In this document: piece by piece, positions 26,909 through 34,763 of the stretch
How positions within the stretch are numbered: the first letter of the stretch is position 1
Layout of the letters: the number at the start of each line of letters is the position of its first letter
Source of the DNA: Bacillota bacterium
Lineage (GTDB): Bacteria > Bacillota > Dehalobacteriia > UBA4068 > UBA4997
Assembly: GCA_017397935.1 (NCBI GenBank)
Contig: JAFQHN010000021.1
Location: forward strand, 1 to 64,000
DNA length: 64,000 nt
Direction: 5' to 3'
Translations under genes and position numbers: made by a program
The notes under the pieces: generated by a model
What the model was told of the DNA's origin: nothing
The model's database searches: none
The model's input: the letters and a program-made list of their open reading frames with translations, nothing else

Positions 26909-27712
26909 TTATTCGCCCGACAAGCCTGCCGCCGAAGCCGCCACCACCGCCTGCGGATTTAGCTCGGCACGGAATTTTTCATCCTTGCCCAGCCACAGCA
27001 GATATTCAATGTTTCCCTCCGGCCCCTTGATAGGCGAGAAATCCAGACCGCGGCAGACAAAACCCAACTCCTCGGCCGCCGCCATCACCTTCTCGATGAC
27101 CTCCAAGTGCACCGCGTGGTCACGCACCACGCCTTTTTTGCCCACCTTGTCACGCCCGGCCTCAAACTGCGGCTTAATCAGCGCCACCAGCGAGCCGTCC
27201 TGCTTCAACAGCGGGAAAAGTGCCGGCAGCAGCTTGGTCAGCGAGATAAAGGAGGCGTCAATTGTGATAATATCCAGCGGTTCGGGTATCTCAGCCTCGG
27301 TAAGATAACGGGCATTGGTTTTCTCCAACACCACCACACGCTCATCCTGCCGCAGCTTCCACGCCAGCTGACCATAGCCAACATCCACCGCATACACACG
27401 TGCCGCACCGTTTTGCAGCGCACAATCAGTAAAACCGCCCGTGCTGGCCCCAATATCGGCCATCACATAACCGGTCAAATCCAGCGCAAAGCTTTTAACC
27501 GCCTTGTCCAGCTTTAAGCCGCCGCGGCTGACAAACGGCAAATCGTTGCCGCTTACCGCAATCGCCGCATCCTCGGCCACAGGGCTGCCTGCCTTATCCA
27601 CAATCTGCCCGTTTACACTCACCCGCCGAGACATAATGGCGGTTCTGGCCTGCTCTCGGCTGGGAAAATACCCCTGCTCCACCAACAGCACATCTAATCG
27701 CATTTTTGCCAT
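26909..27712 (-). CDS. tlyA: TlyA family rRNA (cytidine-2'-O)-methyltransferase
   Basis: Predicted 2'-O-methyltransferase of 16S/23S rRNA. Residues 3-65 are an S4 RNA-binding domain (RLDVLLVEQGYFPSREQART). The FtsJ-like Rossmann methyltransferase follows, with SAM loop MADIGASTGGFTDCALQNGA and catalytic K within GGLKLDKA. ATG 27712 gives the standard 267-residue length; its ribosome site (AGGT) is weak. The dxs stop lies 40 nt upstream, so coupling is possible. A gap of about 190 bp to nadK holds no gene. Confidence 0.92.
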   Translation of the reverse strand: MAKMRLDVLLVEQGYFPSREQARTAIMSRRVSVNGQIVDKAGSPVAEDAAIAVSGNDLPFVSRGGLKLDKAVKSFALDLTGYVMADIGASTGGFTDCALQNGAARVYAVDVGYGQLAWKLRQDERVVVLEKTNARYLTEAEIPEPLDIITIDASFISLTKLLPALFPLLKQDGSLVALIKPQFEAGRDKVGKKGVVRDHAVHLEVIEKVMAAAEELGFVCRGLDFSPIKGPEGNIEYLLWLGKDEKFRAELNPQAVVAASAAGLSGE

Positions 27713-27752
27713 AACATTATACCTGTCAATTCTCAATATGTCTTTATATTTT

Positions 27753-29618
27753 TTATGCAAACCAACGCTGCATAACCCTCTCATACAGGGCCTCAGCCGT
27801 CAGGCCGTATTTCTCAAACAACTGCTGCGGCTTGGCCTGCGGCACAAATTCATCGGGGAAGGCCGCCAGCTCTACCTGTGCCGAAAGCTGCCGTGCCGCC
27901 AAAATTGCCAGCACACCCTCACCGACACCGCCGGGCCGCACTCCGTCCTCCATTACCAACAGACGGCCGTATTGCTGTGCCATATCGGCAATCAAATCCT
28001 CATCCAACGGCTTGGCAAACCGCAAATCCACCACCGCCGCAGAGATTTGCTGAGCCGCCAACAATTTTTGCAGCTGCAAGGCAGGCGCCACCATATCACC
28101 CAACGCCAGCAAGGCCAACTGCGCCCCCTGCGGTTGGGATAACACCTCTCCCTTGCCCAAAACCAGGGGCTGCGGCGGATATTCGGCCAACTCTGCCGCC
28201 TCGCCGCGGGGATAACGCAGCGCCACCGGACGAAAAGCCGCCAAGGCAAAGTCCAGCATCGGCGGCAGAGTCAATGCGTCACGCGGGGCCATCAGCGTCA
28301 TATTGGGCATAGCACGCAGCATGGCAATATCCCACAGACCCTGGTGCGTTTCACCGTCCTCGCCCACAATACCGGCCCTGTCCACCGCCAGCACCAACGG
28401 CGCCTCGGCCAGACAAACATCCTGCATCAGCTGGTCATACGCCCGCTGCAAAAAGGTGGAATATACCGCCGCCACCGGCCGCATACCCCGCAGCGCCAGC
28501 GCACCGCCAAAGGTCACCATGTGCTGCTCGGCAATACCCACATCATAAAAACGCTTGGGGAATTTTTTGGCAAAAGCTGCCAATCCCGTACCCTGCGGCA
28601 TGGCCGCCGTGATAGCCACAATGCGCTCATCCTGCTCGGCCAGTTGCAGCAGCCGTGCCGAGAAGCAATCCGTATAGCTGGGCTTTTTCGGCTTGGTGCT
28701 GCCGGTTGCCAAATCAAAGCTGCCGATACCGTGAAAGGTTTCCGGATTTTGTTCGGCCGGCAAATACCCCTTGCCCTTCTGGGTGATGACGTGCAACAGC
28801 ACCGGTTTGTCGATCTGCGCCGCCAGCTTTAAGGTTTCCAGCAGCTCGTCAATATTATGACCGTCCACCGGGCCCAGATAAACAAAACCCATCTCCTCAA
28901 AAAACACGCCGCGCACCAAAAAATATTTAATGGCATCACGAAAATGCTCCAATCCGTAATACAGAGAGCGCCCCAACTGCTTGCGCTTCAACAAAAACTT
29001 GGTTACGCGGTCTTTCAGCCGCCGATAACGCCGATTGGTCCTCAGCCTGGTCAGATAGCGGCTCATCGCACCCACATTGGCGGCAATCGACATCTCGTTG
29101 TCATTCAGGATAACGGTAAAGGGTGTGTGCAGATCGCCGCCGTGGTTCATGGCCTCATACACCATGCCACCGCTCATCGCACCGTCACCAATCACCGCAT
29201 AAACCCGTTTCTTCTGCCCCTGCAAGCGCGCCGCCTGGCTGATACCCACCGCCACCGAGACAGATGTGCTGCTGTGGCCGGCCACATAAGCATCGGCTGC
29301 GCTCTCCCTGGGCTTGGGGAAGCCGCTTAAACCGTCGGCCTGCCGCAGAGTATCAAACTGCGCCTGCCGCCCCGTAAGCAGCTTGTGGGCATAGCATTGA
29401 TGCCCCACATCCCAGACAATTTCATCATTCGGCAAATCCAAAAAGGCGTGCAGAGCCACCGTCAACTCCACGATCCCCAGATTAGAGGACAAATGGCCGC
29501 CGTTGGCGCTTACCACCCGCAAAATTTCGGCCCGAAGCTCGTCCGCCAGCTGCGGCAGCTGCTCCCGGCTTAGATTTTTGACATCCGCCGAACTGTTTAT
29601 CTTCTGCAAAAGTACCAT
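27753..29618 (-). CDS. dxs: 1-deoxy-D-xylulose-5-phosphate synthase
   Basis: First enzyme of the MEP isoprenoid pathway; thiamine-diphosphate transketolase fold. Motifs: GHQCYAHKLLTGR, the ThDP site GDGAMSGGMVYEAMN, DGHNIDELLE, and the pyrimidine-domain DRAGIVGEDGETHQG. 621 residues from the second ATG (29618), which sits 9 nt from AAGGA; the first ATG is directly against that site. dxs next to oapA and OLE RNA is the arrangement described for OLE-bearing Firmicutes. Confidence 0.96.
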   Translation of the reverse strand: MVLLQKINSSADVKNLSREQLPQLADELRAEILRVVSANGGHLSSNLGIVELTVALHAFLDLPNDEIVWDVGHQCYAHKLLTGRQAQFDTLRQADGLSGFPKPRESAADAYVAGHSSTSVSVAVGISQAARLQGQKKRVYAVIGDGAMSGGMVYEAMNHGGDLHTPFTVILNDNEMSIAANVGAMSRYLTRLRTNRRYRRLKDRVTKFLLKRKQLGRSLYYGLEHFRDAIKYFLVRGVFFEEMGFVYLGPVDGHNIDELLETLKLAAQIDKPVLLHVITQKGKGYLPAEQNPETFHGIGSFDLATGSTKPKKPSYTDCFSARLLQLAEQDERIVAITAAMPQGTGLAAFAKKFPKRFYDVGIAEQHMVTFGGALALRGMRPVAAVYSTFLQRAYDQLMQDVCLAEAPLVLAVDRAGIVGEDGETHQGLWDIAMLRAMPNMTLMAPRDALTLPPMLDFALAAFRPVALRYPRGEAAELAEYPPQPLVLGKGEVLSQPQGAQLALLALGDMVAPALQLQKLLAAQQISAAVVDLRFAKPLDEDLIADMAQQYGRLLVMEDGVRPGGVGEGVLAILAARQLSAQVELAAFPDEFVPQAKPQQLFEKYGLTAEALYERVMQRWFA

Positions 29619-29676
29619 AGACTTCATTCCTTAATATACACAAAGGCCGCCGACACCCGGAGACCCTTGGCAGCGG

Positions 29677-30390
29677 TTATTTTTTGCCGCCCTTTGGCTG
29701 TTTTTTTGCTGCCAGCTCTCGATTTTTTAAGTGACAGCGCACCACCGCCGGCAAATCCAACAGCTGCCCCACCTTAAAGATAATGGTGTCAGCCTGTTCC
29801 AGCGCAAAGTTTTTGCCCAAAGCCTTGCCGGCCACCGTCATGGCCGCAATACAGCCGGAAATCCCCACGCTGGCCGCCAACCCCAGCCAGCCGCCCGATG
29901 AAACCAGCACCGCCGCCAAAGCAGTGCCAATACCGCCGGAAACCGTGCCGCAAATATCGCCCACCACATCGTTGCAGATGTTGGCCACACGGCTGGCATT
30001 TTTTACCAGACCAATGGCTTTTTTAGCGCCGGGTATGCGTCTGGATGCCTTGGAGTTAAGCGATGCCATACCGCAAACACCAATGGCCGTGCCCACAATA
30101 TCAAACAGCACGCCGACAAAAATTACCAACAGCAGGATCACCAAACCAACGGTAAAGGTCTCCATCTGCTCCAACACCAGAGAAGATACCAGCGTCATCA
30201 GGCAGGCAGTAAAAAAAGTGCCGATGAACACAATAAATGTGTAAACAGCGGCACTGTTATGCTTATTATTCGCTTTGCTCGCCGGCTTGGCGCCGCTTTT
30301 TTTGTTTTCAACAGTTTGCCCGGCCGCCTCGTCGGTTGCAGACGCAGGAGGTTCGGCATTATCAGTAGATTTCAAAATTTGTTTCTCCAA
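29677..30390 (-). CDS. oapA: OLE-associated membrane protein OapA
   Basis: Assigned by sequence character and position. The 237-residue protein has a soluble N-terminus of about 45 residues and a basic C-terminus (KKQPKGGKK). Between them are paired membrane helices: AAVYTFIVFIGTFFTACLM, FTVGLVILLLVIFVGVLFDI, and two later Gly/Ala-rich ones around GTALAAVLVSSGGWLGLAAS. Between the pairs lies a conserved-looking loop, GVCGMASLNSKASRRIPGAK and NDVVGDICGTVSGG. OapA is the known membrane partner of OLE RNA, and the RNA lies immediately upstream. The TTG start is supported by GGGGAG at 8 nt. Fourth gene of the yraN-OLE-oapA-dxs string. The loop loosely recalls DUF21/CNNM proteins; that is my inference only. 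Confidence 0.8.
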   Translation of the reverse strand: MEKQILKSTDNAEPPASATDEAAGQTVENKKSGAKPASKANNKHNSAAVYTFIVFIGTFFTACLMTLVSSLVLEQMETFTVGLVILLLVIFVGVLFDIVGTAIGVCGMASLNSKASRRIPGAKKAIGLVKNASRVANICNDVVGDICGTVSGGIGTALAAVLVSSGGWLGLAASVGISGCIAAMTVAGKALGKNFALEQADTIIFKVGQLLDLPAVVRCHLKNRELAAKKQPKGGKK

Positions 30391-30439
30391 AATAAATTCT
30401 CCCCAAACAAATACCGTTCATCACAAATATAAATAATAT

Positions 30440-31033
30440 GTGACAGGCCGCCAAGTTAACTCTATGGCTTAGGTCTGGCAGTTTTTCACATTGGCCGCAC
30501 CACAGCGTCACCGCCGTGGTGGTTCCCACTTACGGGCCAATCCGGGGCGTCACCGCTTCCGGAGCCAAATCACCACTTAGTCCATACTTTAATCCCTGAC
30601 GACACAACAGCCTAGGAGCTTTCCTCAACAACATAACCATATTTTTAGCCTCTTTTGCACCAGTGGTTTCATCAGGAGGGCTGCCGGTCTGGTCTAACCT
30701 GAACAGTCTCTGTTTCGGTAATTGCTTACCCACTCCACCACTCGCACTCAAGGCAGGCTACACTGCACCCAGCATTTAACCGAATGCAGGTTTAATCCCA
30801 AGCCATAGTTATCATACCCGACCAAAGGTATCTCCCCACGAACTTGGGTCTCCACGGTAGTTGGGTCGTCCTCCGTATGCCATTACAGAGCGCCCAAAAA
30901 CCTTAACTCCCACTACCAGCCCCCGACTGGGCGTCAGAAGCCAGCACCAGAAACTTCATCGATGTGCCCTTAACGGATTTTTAGCCCCGCCTTCAAAATA
31001 TGGCCTGTCGACTAGGATACTGCGTCACATATC
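30440..31033 (-). ncRNA. ole: OLE RNA (ornate large extremophilic RNA)
   Basis: A 720-base gap between yraN and oapA with no believable reading frame but dense base-pairing. Near the 3' end, ATTGGCC/GGCCAAT (30541-30535 with 30496-30490) encloses CCACCAC/GTGGTG. A long-range helix pairs AACTATGGCTT-GGG (30809-30797) with CC-TAAGCCATAG (30473-30460) across about 330 nt. The length of about 590 nt, placement directly upstream of an OapA-like gene and dxs, and a block continuing with tlyA, nadK, argR, recN, spoIVB and spo0A match published OLE loci. In Bacillus halodurans OLE forms a membrane ribonucleoprotein needed under cold, alcohol and other stresses. Ends are estimates: the 5' end from the promoter, the 3' end from the last helix. 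Confidence 0.85.
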
Positions 31034-31039
31034 ATTTTT

Positions 31040-31068
31040 ATTATATCACCTTTTCGGCAAAATATCAA
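31040..31068 (-). promoter_or_regulatory. Promoter of OLE RNA
   Basis: TTGATA, a 17-bp spacer and an extended TGaTATAAT, inside the yraN-OLE gap. It would start transcription near 31033, just before the structured region, so OLE (and oapA onward) need not depend on read-through from yraN. Confidence 0.75.
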
Positions 31069-31112
31069 CAGTTTCCCATGTCATCTTTTACTGGTGGGGA
31101 TACCAGGCCAAA

Positions 31113-31478
31113 TCACCAGAGCAAAAAGTCCTCAATCAAATCAATTTTTGGTGTACCGCCGGGCGTATTCTCCACCGTTATCAGGATAAAGCTGCAATCC
31201 GCCTCTCCGCCGCGCATTTGATACAACCAGGCCTCAGCCGCAGCCGCCAGCCTGCGCTTTTTATTCGGGGTAACCGCCTCGATAGCCGTCACTTGGGAAC
31301 CCGACCTGCGCGCCTTAACCTCCACAAAATATACCACGCCGTCTTTCTCGGCGATAATGTCCAGCTCGCCGCCCCCGCCGCGGAAGTTGCGCCCCAAAAC
31401 AGTATAGCCGCAGTTTGTCAGATAAGCTGCGGCCAATTCTTCATTTTCCTGCCCGATCCGGGCGCTGATTTTGCCCAT
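31113..31478 (-). CDS. yraN: YraN family protein (UPF0102)
   Basis: A 121-residue restriction-endonuclease-fold protein of the UPF0102 family. Core residues: GQENEELAAAYL, NFRGGGGELDIIAEKDGVVYFVEVKAR, where the E-L-D-I-I and V-E-V-K residues form the PD-(D/E)XK-like site. Function is unproven; a role in DNA processing has been suggested from the fold. GAGG precedes the ATG. It is 18 nt after rnhB, part of rbgA-rnhB-yraN. Confidence 0.9.
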   Translation of the reverse strand: MGKISARIGQENEELAAAYLTNCGYTVLGRNFRGGGGELDIIAEKDGVVYFVEVKARRSGSQVTAIEAVTPNKKRRLAAAAEAWLYQMRGGEADCSFILITVENTPGGTPKIDLIEDFLLW

Positions 31479-31496
31479 ATCCGTTCCTCATCCCAA

Positions 31497-32216
31497 TTAC
31501 TTGGCCGGCTGTTTAGCTGCCTTTTTAATCGGCTTCAATACAAAACTTTTGCGGTGAATCGGCGAATATCCTATGTCAAAAACGGCCTGCTTATGGGCCG
31601 GTGTGGGGTATCCCGCATGACCGGCCAGACCGTAACCGGGGTATATCTCATCATAAACCGCCATCATGCGGTCACGGTGGCACTTGGCCAAAATGCTGGC
31701 CGCCCCAATACTGATACTCAGCGCATCACCCTTCACCAGTACGGTCTGCGGCAAAGCCACCGGCAGGCGCAGAGCATCCAGCATCAGGTGCTGCGACGGC
31801 ACCGGCAGAGCCTTGATTGCCCGCTGCATGGCCAGCTTGGTCGCCTCCAAGATGTTAATGCGGTCGATCTCCGTCGGCCCAACGGCACCCAGCGCCCACG
31901 CCACCGACGCCCGTTTAATTTCCGGCTCCAGGGCGTAACGCTTTTTGGCAGAGAGTTTTTTGGAATCATTGATACCGGACAGCAAACAATGCGGCGGCAA
32001 AATCACCGCGGCCGCCACCACCGGGCCGGCAATCGGGCCGCGGCCCACCTCATCCAAACCGGCAATAAATTGCACGCCGCCGCCCCAAATTTCCTCCTCA
32101 TACCGGGAAATCGAGCGCAGACGTTCAATCTCGGCAGCGGGTGCAGAAAAATCAATTATCCCCTCACCGCAGCCGCACATTTGCAAGTCAGCAGGTGATA
32201 AATCCGTCAGCTTCAT
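31497..32216 (-). CDS. rnhB: Ribonuclease HII
   Basis: Removes misincorporated ribonucleotides from DNA. The 239-residue protein has an N-terminal extension of about 48 residues before the catalytic core AGLDEVGRGPIAGPVVAAAV (DEVGRG with two catalytic acids). NDSKKLSAKKR and the late LMLDALRLP follow. The N-terminal extension is common in Firmicutes RNase HII. The ATG overlaps the rbgA stop (ATGA), indicating translational coupling. Confidence 0.93.
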   Translation of the reverse strand: MKLTDLSPADLQMCGCGEGIIDFSAPAAEIERLRSISRYEEEIWGGGVQFIAGLDEVGRGPIAGPVVAAAVILPPHCLLSGINDSKKLSAKKRYALEPEIKRASVAWALGAVGPTEIDRINILEATKLAMQRAIKALPVPSQHLMLDALRLPVALPQTVLVKGDALSISIGAASILAKCHRDRMMAVYDEIYPGYGLAGHAGYPTPAHKQAVFDIGYSPIHRKSFVLKPIKKAAKQPAK

Positions 32217-33106
32217 TCGGCATCACCCTCTGCTTTATCTTTCTTGACACCCGGCAGCTCGTCCAGCGTAAAACGCCCAATTTTGCCGTTGCGGAACTCC
32301 GCCAGCAGCAAACGCGCAGTTTCTTCCTCTCTCACCACGCCGCCGGCCCCCAGCAGCCCACGGGATTTGCCAACCGCAGCCAGCACCTCCTCCACGGGGC
32401 AGGTCTGCAAATCCGGCAAATTCAGCTTATAGCGCGCCATAAGCTGGGCCGCACCGTGCTTGCGCAGCCAATCCAGCATCTCCAAGGCAACCTGATAATA
32501 GTCATAAACCGTCTCGCTGATAGCACCGGTAGCCGCCAGACGCAAGGCCACGCTGTGCTGCTCAAACTTCGGCCAGAGTACACCGGGAGTGTCCAGCAGC
32601 TCAATCTGCTCACCGATACGCACCCATTGTTTACCGCGGGTAACGCCGGGCTTGTTGCCGGTTTTGCTCACGGCCTTGGGCACCAGAGAGTTGATCAGCG
32701 TACTTTTGCCCGTATTGGGGGAACCCACCACCATGGCACGCACCGGGCGGCGGCGGCGTCCTTTGGCCTCCAACTCGGCAAACAGCGGCTCGGCCGTCTG
32801 CATGATTGCCTTTTCCAGATCCTTAATGCCCTGCGTCTGCTGGGCGTTGATGGCCACCGCCCCCAAACCGCGCTTGCGGAAGTAAGACAGCCAGCGTTTG
32901 GTCATCTCGGCGTTGGCCAGGTCCTGCTTGTTCAGCACCATAATCACCGGTTTTTTGGCCAGGATACGGTCGAAATCGGGGTTATAGCTGGATAACGGGA
33001 TACGCGCATCCAGCACCACCAGCGACATATCCACAATTTTAATATCTTCTTCCATCAATCTTCTGGCCTTGGCCATATGGCCGGGATACCATTGAATTAC
33101 TGTCAT
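32213..33106 (-). CDS. rbgA: Ribosome biogenesis GTPase RbgA (YlqF)
   Basis: Circularly permuted GTPase needed for late 50S assembly. The motif order is permuted as expected: G4 LNKQDLA first, then G1 GSPNTGKSTLINSL, G2 within KPGVTRGKQW, and G3 DTPGVLWP. The opening QWYPGHMAKARR is diagnostic. 297 residues. GTGAGG precedes the ATG. It leads the rbgA-rnhB-yraN string, with an extended -10 (TGGTATAAT) about 60 nt upstream. Confidence 0.94.
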   Translation of the reverse strand: MTVIQWYPGHMAKARRLMEEDIKIVDMSLVVLDARIPLSSYNPDFDRILAKKPVIMVLNKQDLANAEMTKRWLSYFRKRGLGAVAINAQQTQGIKDLEKAIMQTAEPLFAELEAKGRRRRPVRAMVVGSPNTGKSTLINSLVPKAVSKTGNKPGVTRGKQWVRIGEQIELLDTPGVLWPKFEQHSVALRLAATGAISETVYDYYQVALEMLDWLRKHGAAQLMARYKLNLPDLQTCPVEEVLAAVGKSRGLLGAGGVVREEETARLLLAEFRNGKIGRFTLDELPGVKKDKAEGDAE

Positions 33107-33218
33107 TATTTATCATCCTCACTAAAAAATCAACAACACAAAATTTTCAGGATTTTTTATTTATTATACCACATTATTATAGCACATTATCGGCAATTTC
33201 ACAATGCGGGTAAAATCA

Positions 33219-33264
33219 CAAAGCAAGCCGCCCCTCTGCACGCAAAACAGCAGAAAAGCGGCTT
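33219..33264 (-). terminator. Probable terminator after citC
   Basis: AAGCCGC/GCGGCTT with an inner CTGC/GCAG stem on the minus strand, followed by a broken T-rich tail (GCTTTGTGATTTT). Confidence 0.5.
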
Positions 33265-33280
33265 ACAGCACAAATCATAT

Positions 33281-34324
33281 TTAATAGTGAATAACATTCT
33301 CCTCGGCGCAGATAGCGGCACGCACAGCGGCACTCTCCGGCCCGGCAAAATAGGCGTAAGTGGTGGGCGGCAGCATATCCTTAACATCGTCCAGACAGCC
33401 GTCATGAATGGCCTTGCGCACAGTGCTGGCGCTGATGATCCGTGAATCGGATTCCTTACGCTTGATTTCGATAAACTCTATACCCATCTTGGGCAGCTCC
33501 ACCTCCATCGTCTGATTATACAGGCTGGTAACATGGCTGGTCAACTCCTGCCCCACATAACGCCGCTGGATGCCCAATTCTTTGGCCAGCTTGCCGAAAA
33601 CCTGCAAATCCAGGGCGGCCTGCGTGCGGATAACCAAATCGCCGTCTTTCAGAAAGTAACTGGGGAAGGTGGCAGAACTGATAATATACGGGCCGGAATC
33701 ATGGCAAACCACATTGGGCAGATGCGCCACACCCTGATGCACCAGCATACGGCGTACCGCAAAAGGAATCGGCCCTGCATCCTCGGAGAGAATGAACAAA
33801 TGCAGTACATCGTTCTCGGCAGCAGCAGTTTCCACCAGATATTTATGGCCGTTGGTAAAGGGATTGGCATTCATCACAATACCGGCAATTCGCTTGCCCT
33901 CGCGGTAAGTGGCCGCCAAATCGGCGCAATAATCAGCAAAACCGTTGGGGGTATTCTCCATAAAAACCAAACTGTCCGCCACACGGGCAATTTCATAGAA
34001 ACCGGAGCTGGCCATATACTTGGAGGCAGCAACCTTGGTATACAGAAACAAATGCGTATTACCCCGCGCACTCTGCACTTCTTTCAGGTGGGCAATAACC
34101 ATCTTCATATAACCCTGCCGGCGGTGGTTTTTATCCACGGCCAGGCAGCGCAGAGTATTATCAAAACAACTGCCGGTAGCAATCATTTTGCCGTCATCGT
34201 CAAAAACGCCGCAGGTATAATCCAAATTGCCGTCCCGCTGGATGCCCTCATCCTGCAAGAGTATATCCACCCGCTTGTTCAGCGCTTCATCATCTCTGGG
34301 TATCTGTTTAATTATTGCTGTCAT
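33281..34324 (-). CDS. citC: [Citrate (pro-3S)-lyase] ligase CitC
   Basis: Acetylates the prosthetic group of citrate lyase acyl carrier protein using ATP and acetate. The 347-residue protein has the N-terminal GNAT-like domain (RCLAVDKNHRRQGYMKMVIA) and the C-terminal nucleotidyltransferase domain, with VMNANPFTNGHKYLVETAA (HxGH-type site) and a late ISASTVRKAI (ISSTxxR-like). ATG 34324 follows AGAGGG. No citDEF genes accompany it in the window, so the lyase must be elsewhere or the gene acts on another target. It is the last host gene before the prophage end. Confidence 0.88.
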   Translation of the reverse strand: MTAIIKQIPRDDEALNKRVDILLQDEGIQRDGNLDYTCGVFDDDGKMIATGSCFDNTLRCLAVDKNHRRQGYMKMVIAHLKEVQSARGNTHLFLYTKVAASKYMASSGFYEIARVADSLVFMENTPNGFADYCADLAATYREGKRIAGIVMNANPFTNGHKYLVETAAAENDVLHLFILSEDAGPIPFAVRRMLVHQGVAHLPNVVCHDSGPYIISSATFPSYFLKDGDLVIRTQAALDLQVFGKLAKELGIQRRYVGQELTSHVTSLYNQTMEVELPKMGIEFIEIKRKESDSRIISASTVRKAIHDGCLDDVKDMLPPTTYAYFAGPESAAVRAAICAEENVIHY

Positions 34325-34489
34325 GCCAATCCCTCTTTTCATTCAAATTTTATAGCATAAATTTACTTCTGATAATTTCTTTTTGCTGAATATTATTCTT
34401 CCGACAATTTACACATATAAGGTTATAATTATGGTATTATTCTCCATAAAAAACAATATTCCCTGCTATAAAGACAAGAAAAAAAATAA

Positions 34490-34535
34490 ACAAGAAAAAG
34501 CCGCAAGACCGCCATAAAAATGGCAGCCCGGCGGC
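34490..34535 (-). terminator. Hairpin with T-rich tail between citC and the att site
   Basis: GCCGCC...GCGGC outer stem with inner GCCAT/ATGGC on the minus strand, followed by TTTTTCTTG. The rest of the 34343-34560 stretch is AT-rich and shows no gene. Confidence 0.5.
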
Positions 34536-34554
34536 TGATAAGCAAATTTTTGGC

Positions 34555-34590
34555 AAATAAAAAACCGCTGTTATAAAAACAACGGTTTTA
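34555..34590 (-). terminator. Terminator of the original tRNA-Pro gene
   Basis: AAAACCG(T)TGTT/AACAGCGGTTTT stem followed by TTTTTTATTT on the minus strand, 3 nt past the CCA end of the tRNA fragment. Confidence 0.7.
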
Positions 34591-34592
34591 TA

Positions 34593-34637
34593 TGGTCGGA
34601 GCGACACGACTTGAACGTGCGGCCTCTACCACCCCAA
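34593..34637 (-). other. 3' half of tRNA-Pro(GGG): prophage attachment site (attR side)
   Basis: The minus strand reads anticodon loop TTGGGGT, anticodon-stem half GGTAG, variable loop AGGCC, T-arm GCACG-TTCAAGT-CGTGT, acceptor CGCTCCG, discriminator A and CCA. Upstream bases (tttttaggagc) cannot form the matching CTACC half, so the gene is cut exactly at the anticodon loop. This is the typical crossover point of tRNA-targeting tyrosine integrases. The intact tRNA should stand at the far prophage end, beyond base 64000. Confidence 0.8.
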
Positions 34638-34763
34638 GCTCCTAAAAAGATGGCATTTAGCAGGTGTTATTAAAAAAATGTTGCAGGCTGGTTGCGAATT
34701 GCAATAACCCACTTTTTATAAAAAAATGGGTTATAAAATAATCTAACGATTACTCCGTAACGC

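Noticed and set aside
30530-30751. 73-codon minus-strand frame between yraN and oapA
   Set aside because: It lies inside the structured OLE RNA, has no ribosome site, and its bases are engaged in RNA helices.
30430-31033. RNase P RNA, tmRNA or 6S RNA as the identity of the structured gap
   Set aside because: No RNase P or tmRNA hallmark sequences (no tRNA-like CCA end, no conserved P4 motifs), the wrong length for 6S RNA, and the gene context fits OLE specifically.
30861-32198. 445-codon plus-strand frame
   Set aside because: Antisense to OLE, yraN and rnhB; composition is that of a shadow frame and no ribosome site is present.
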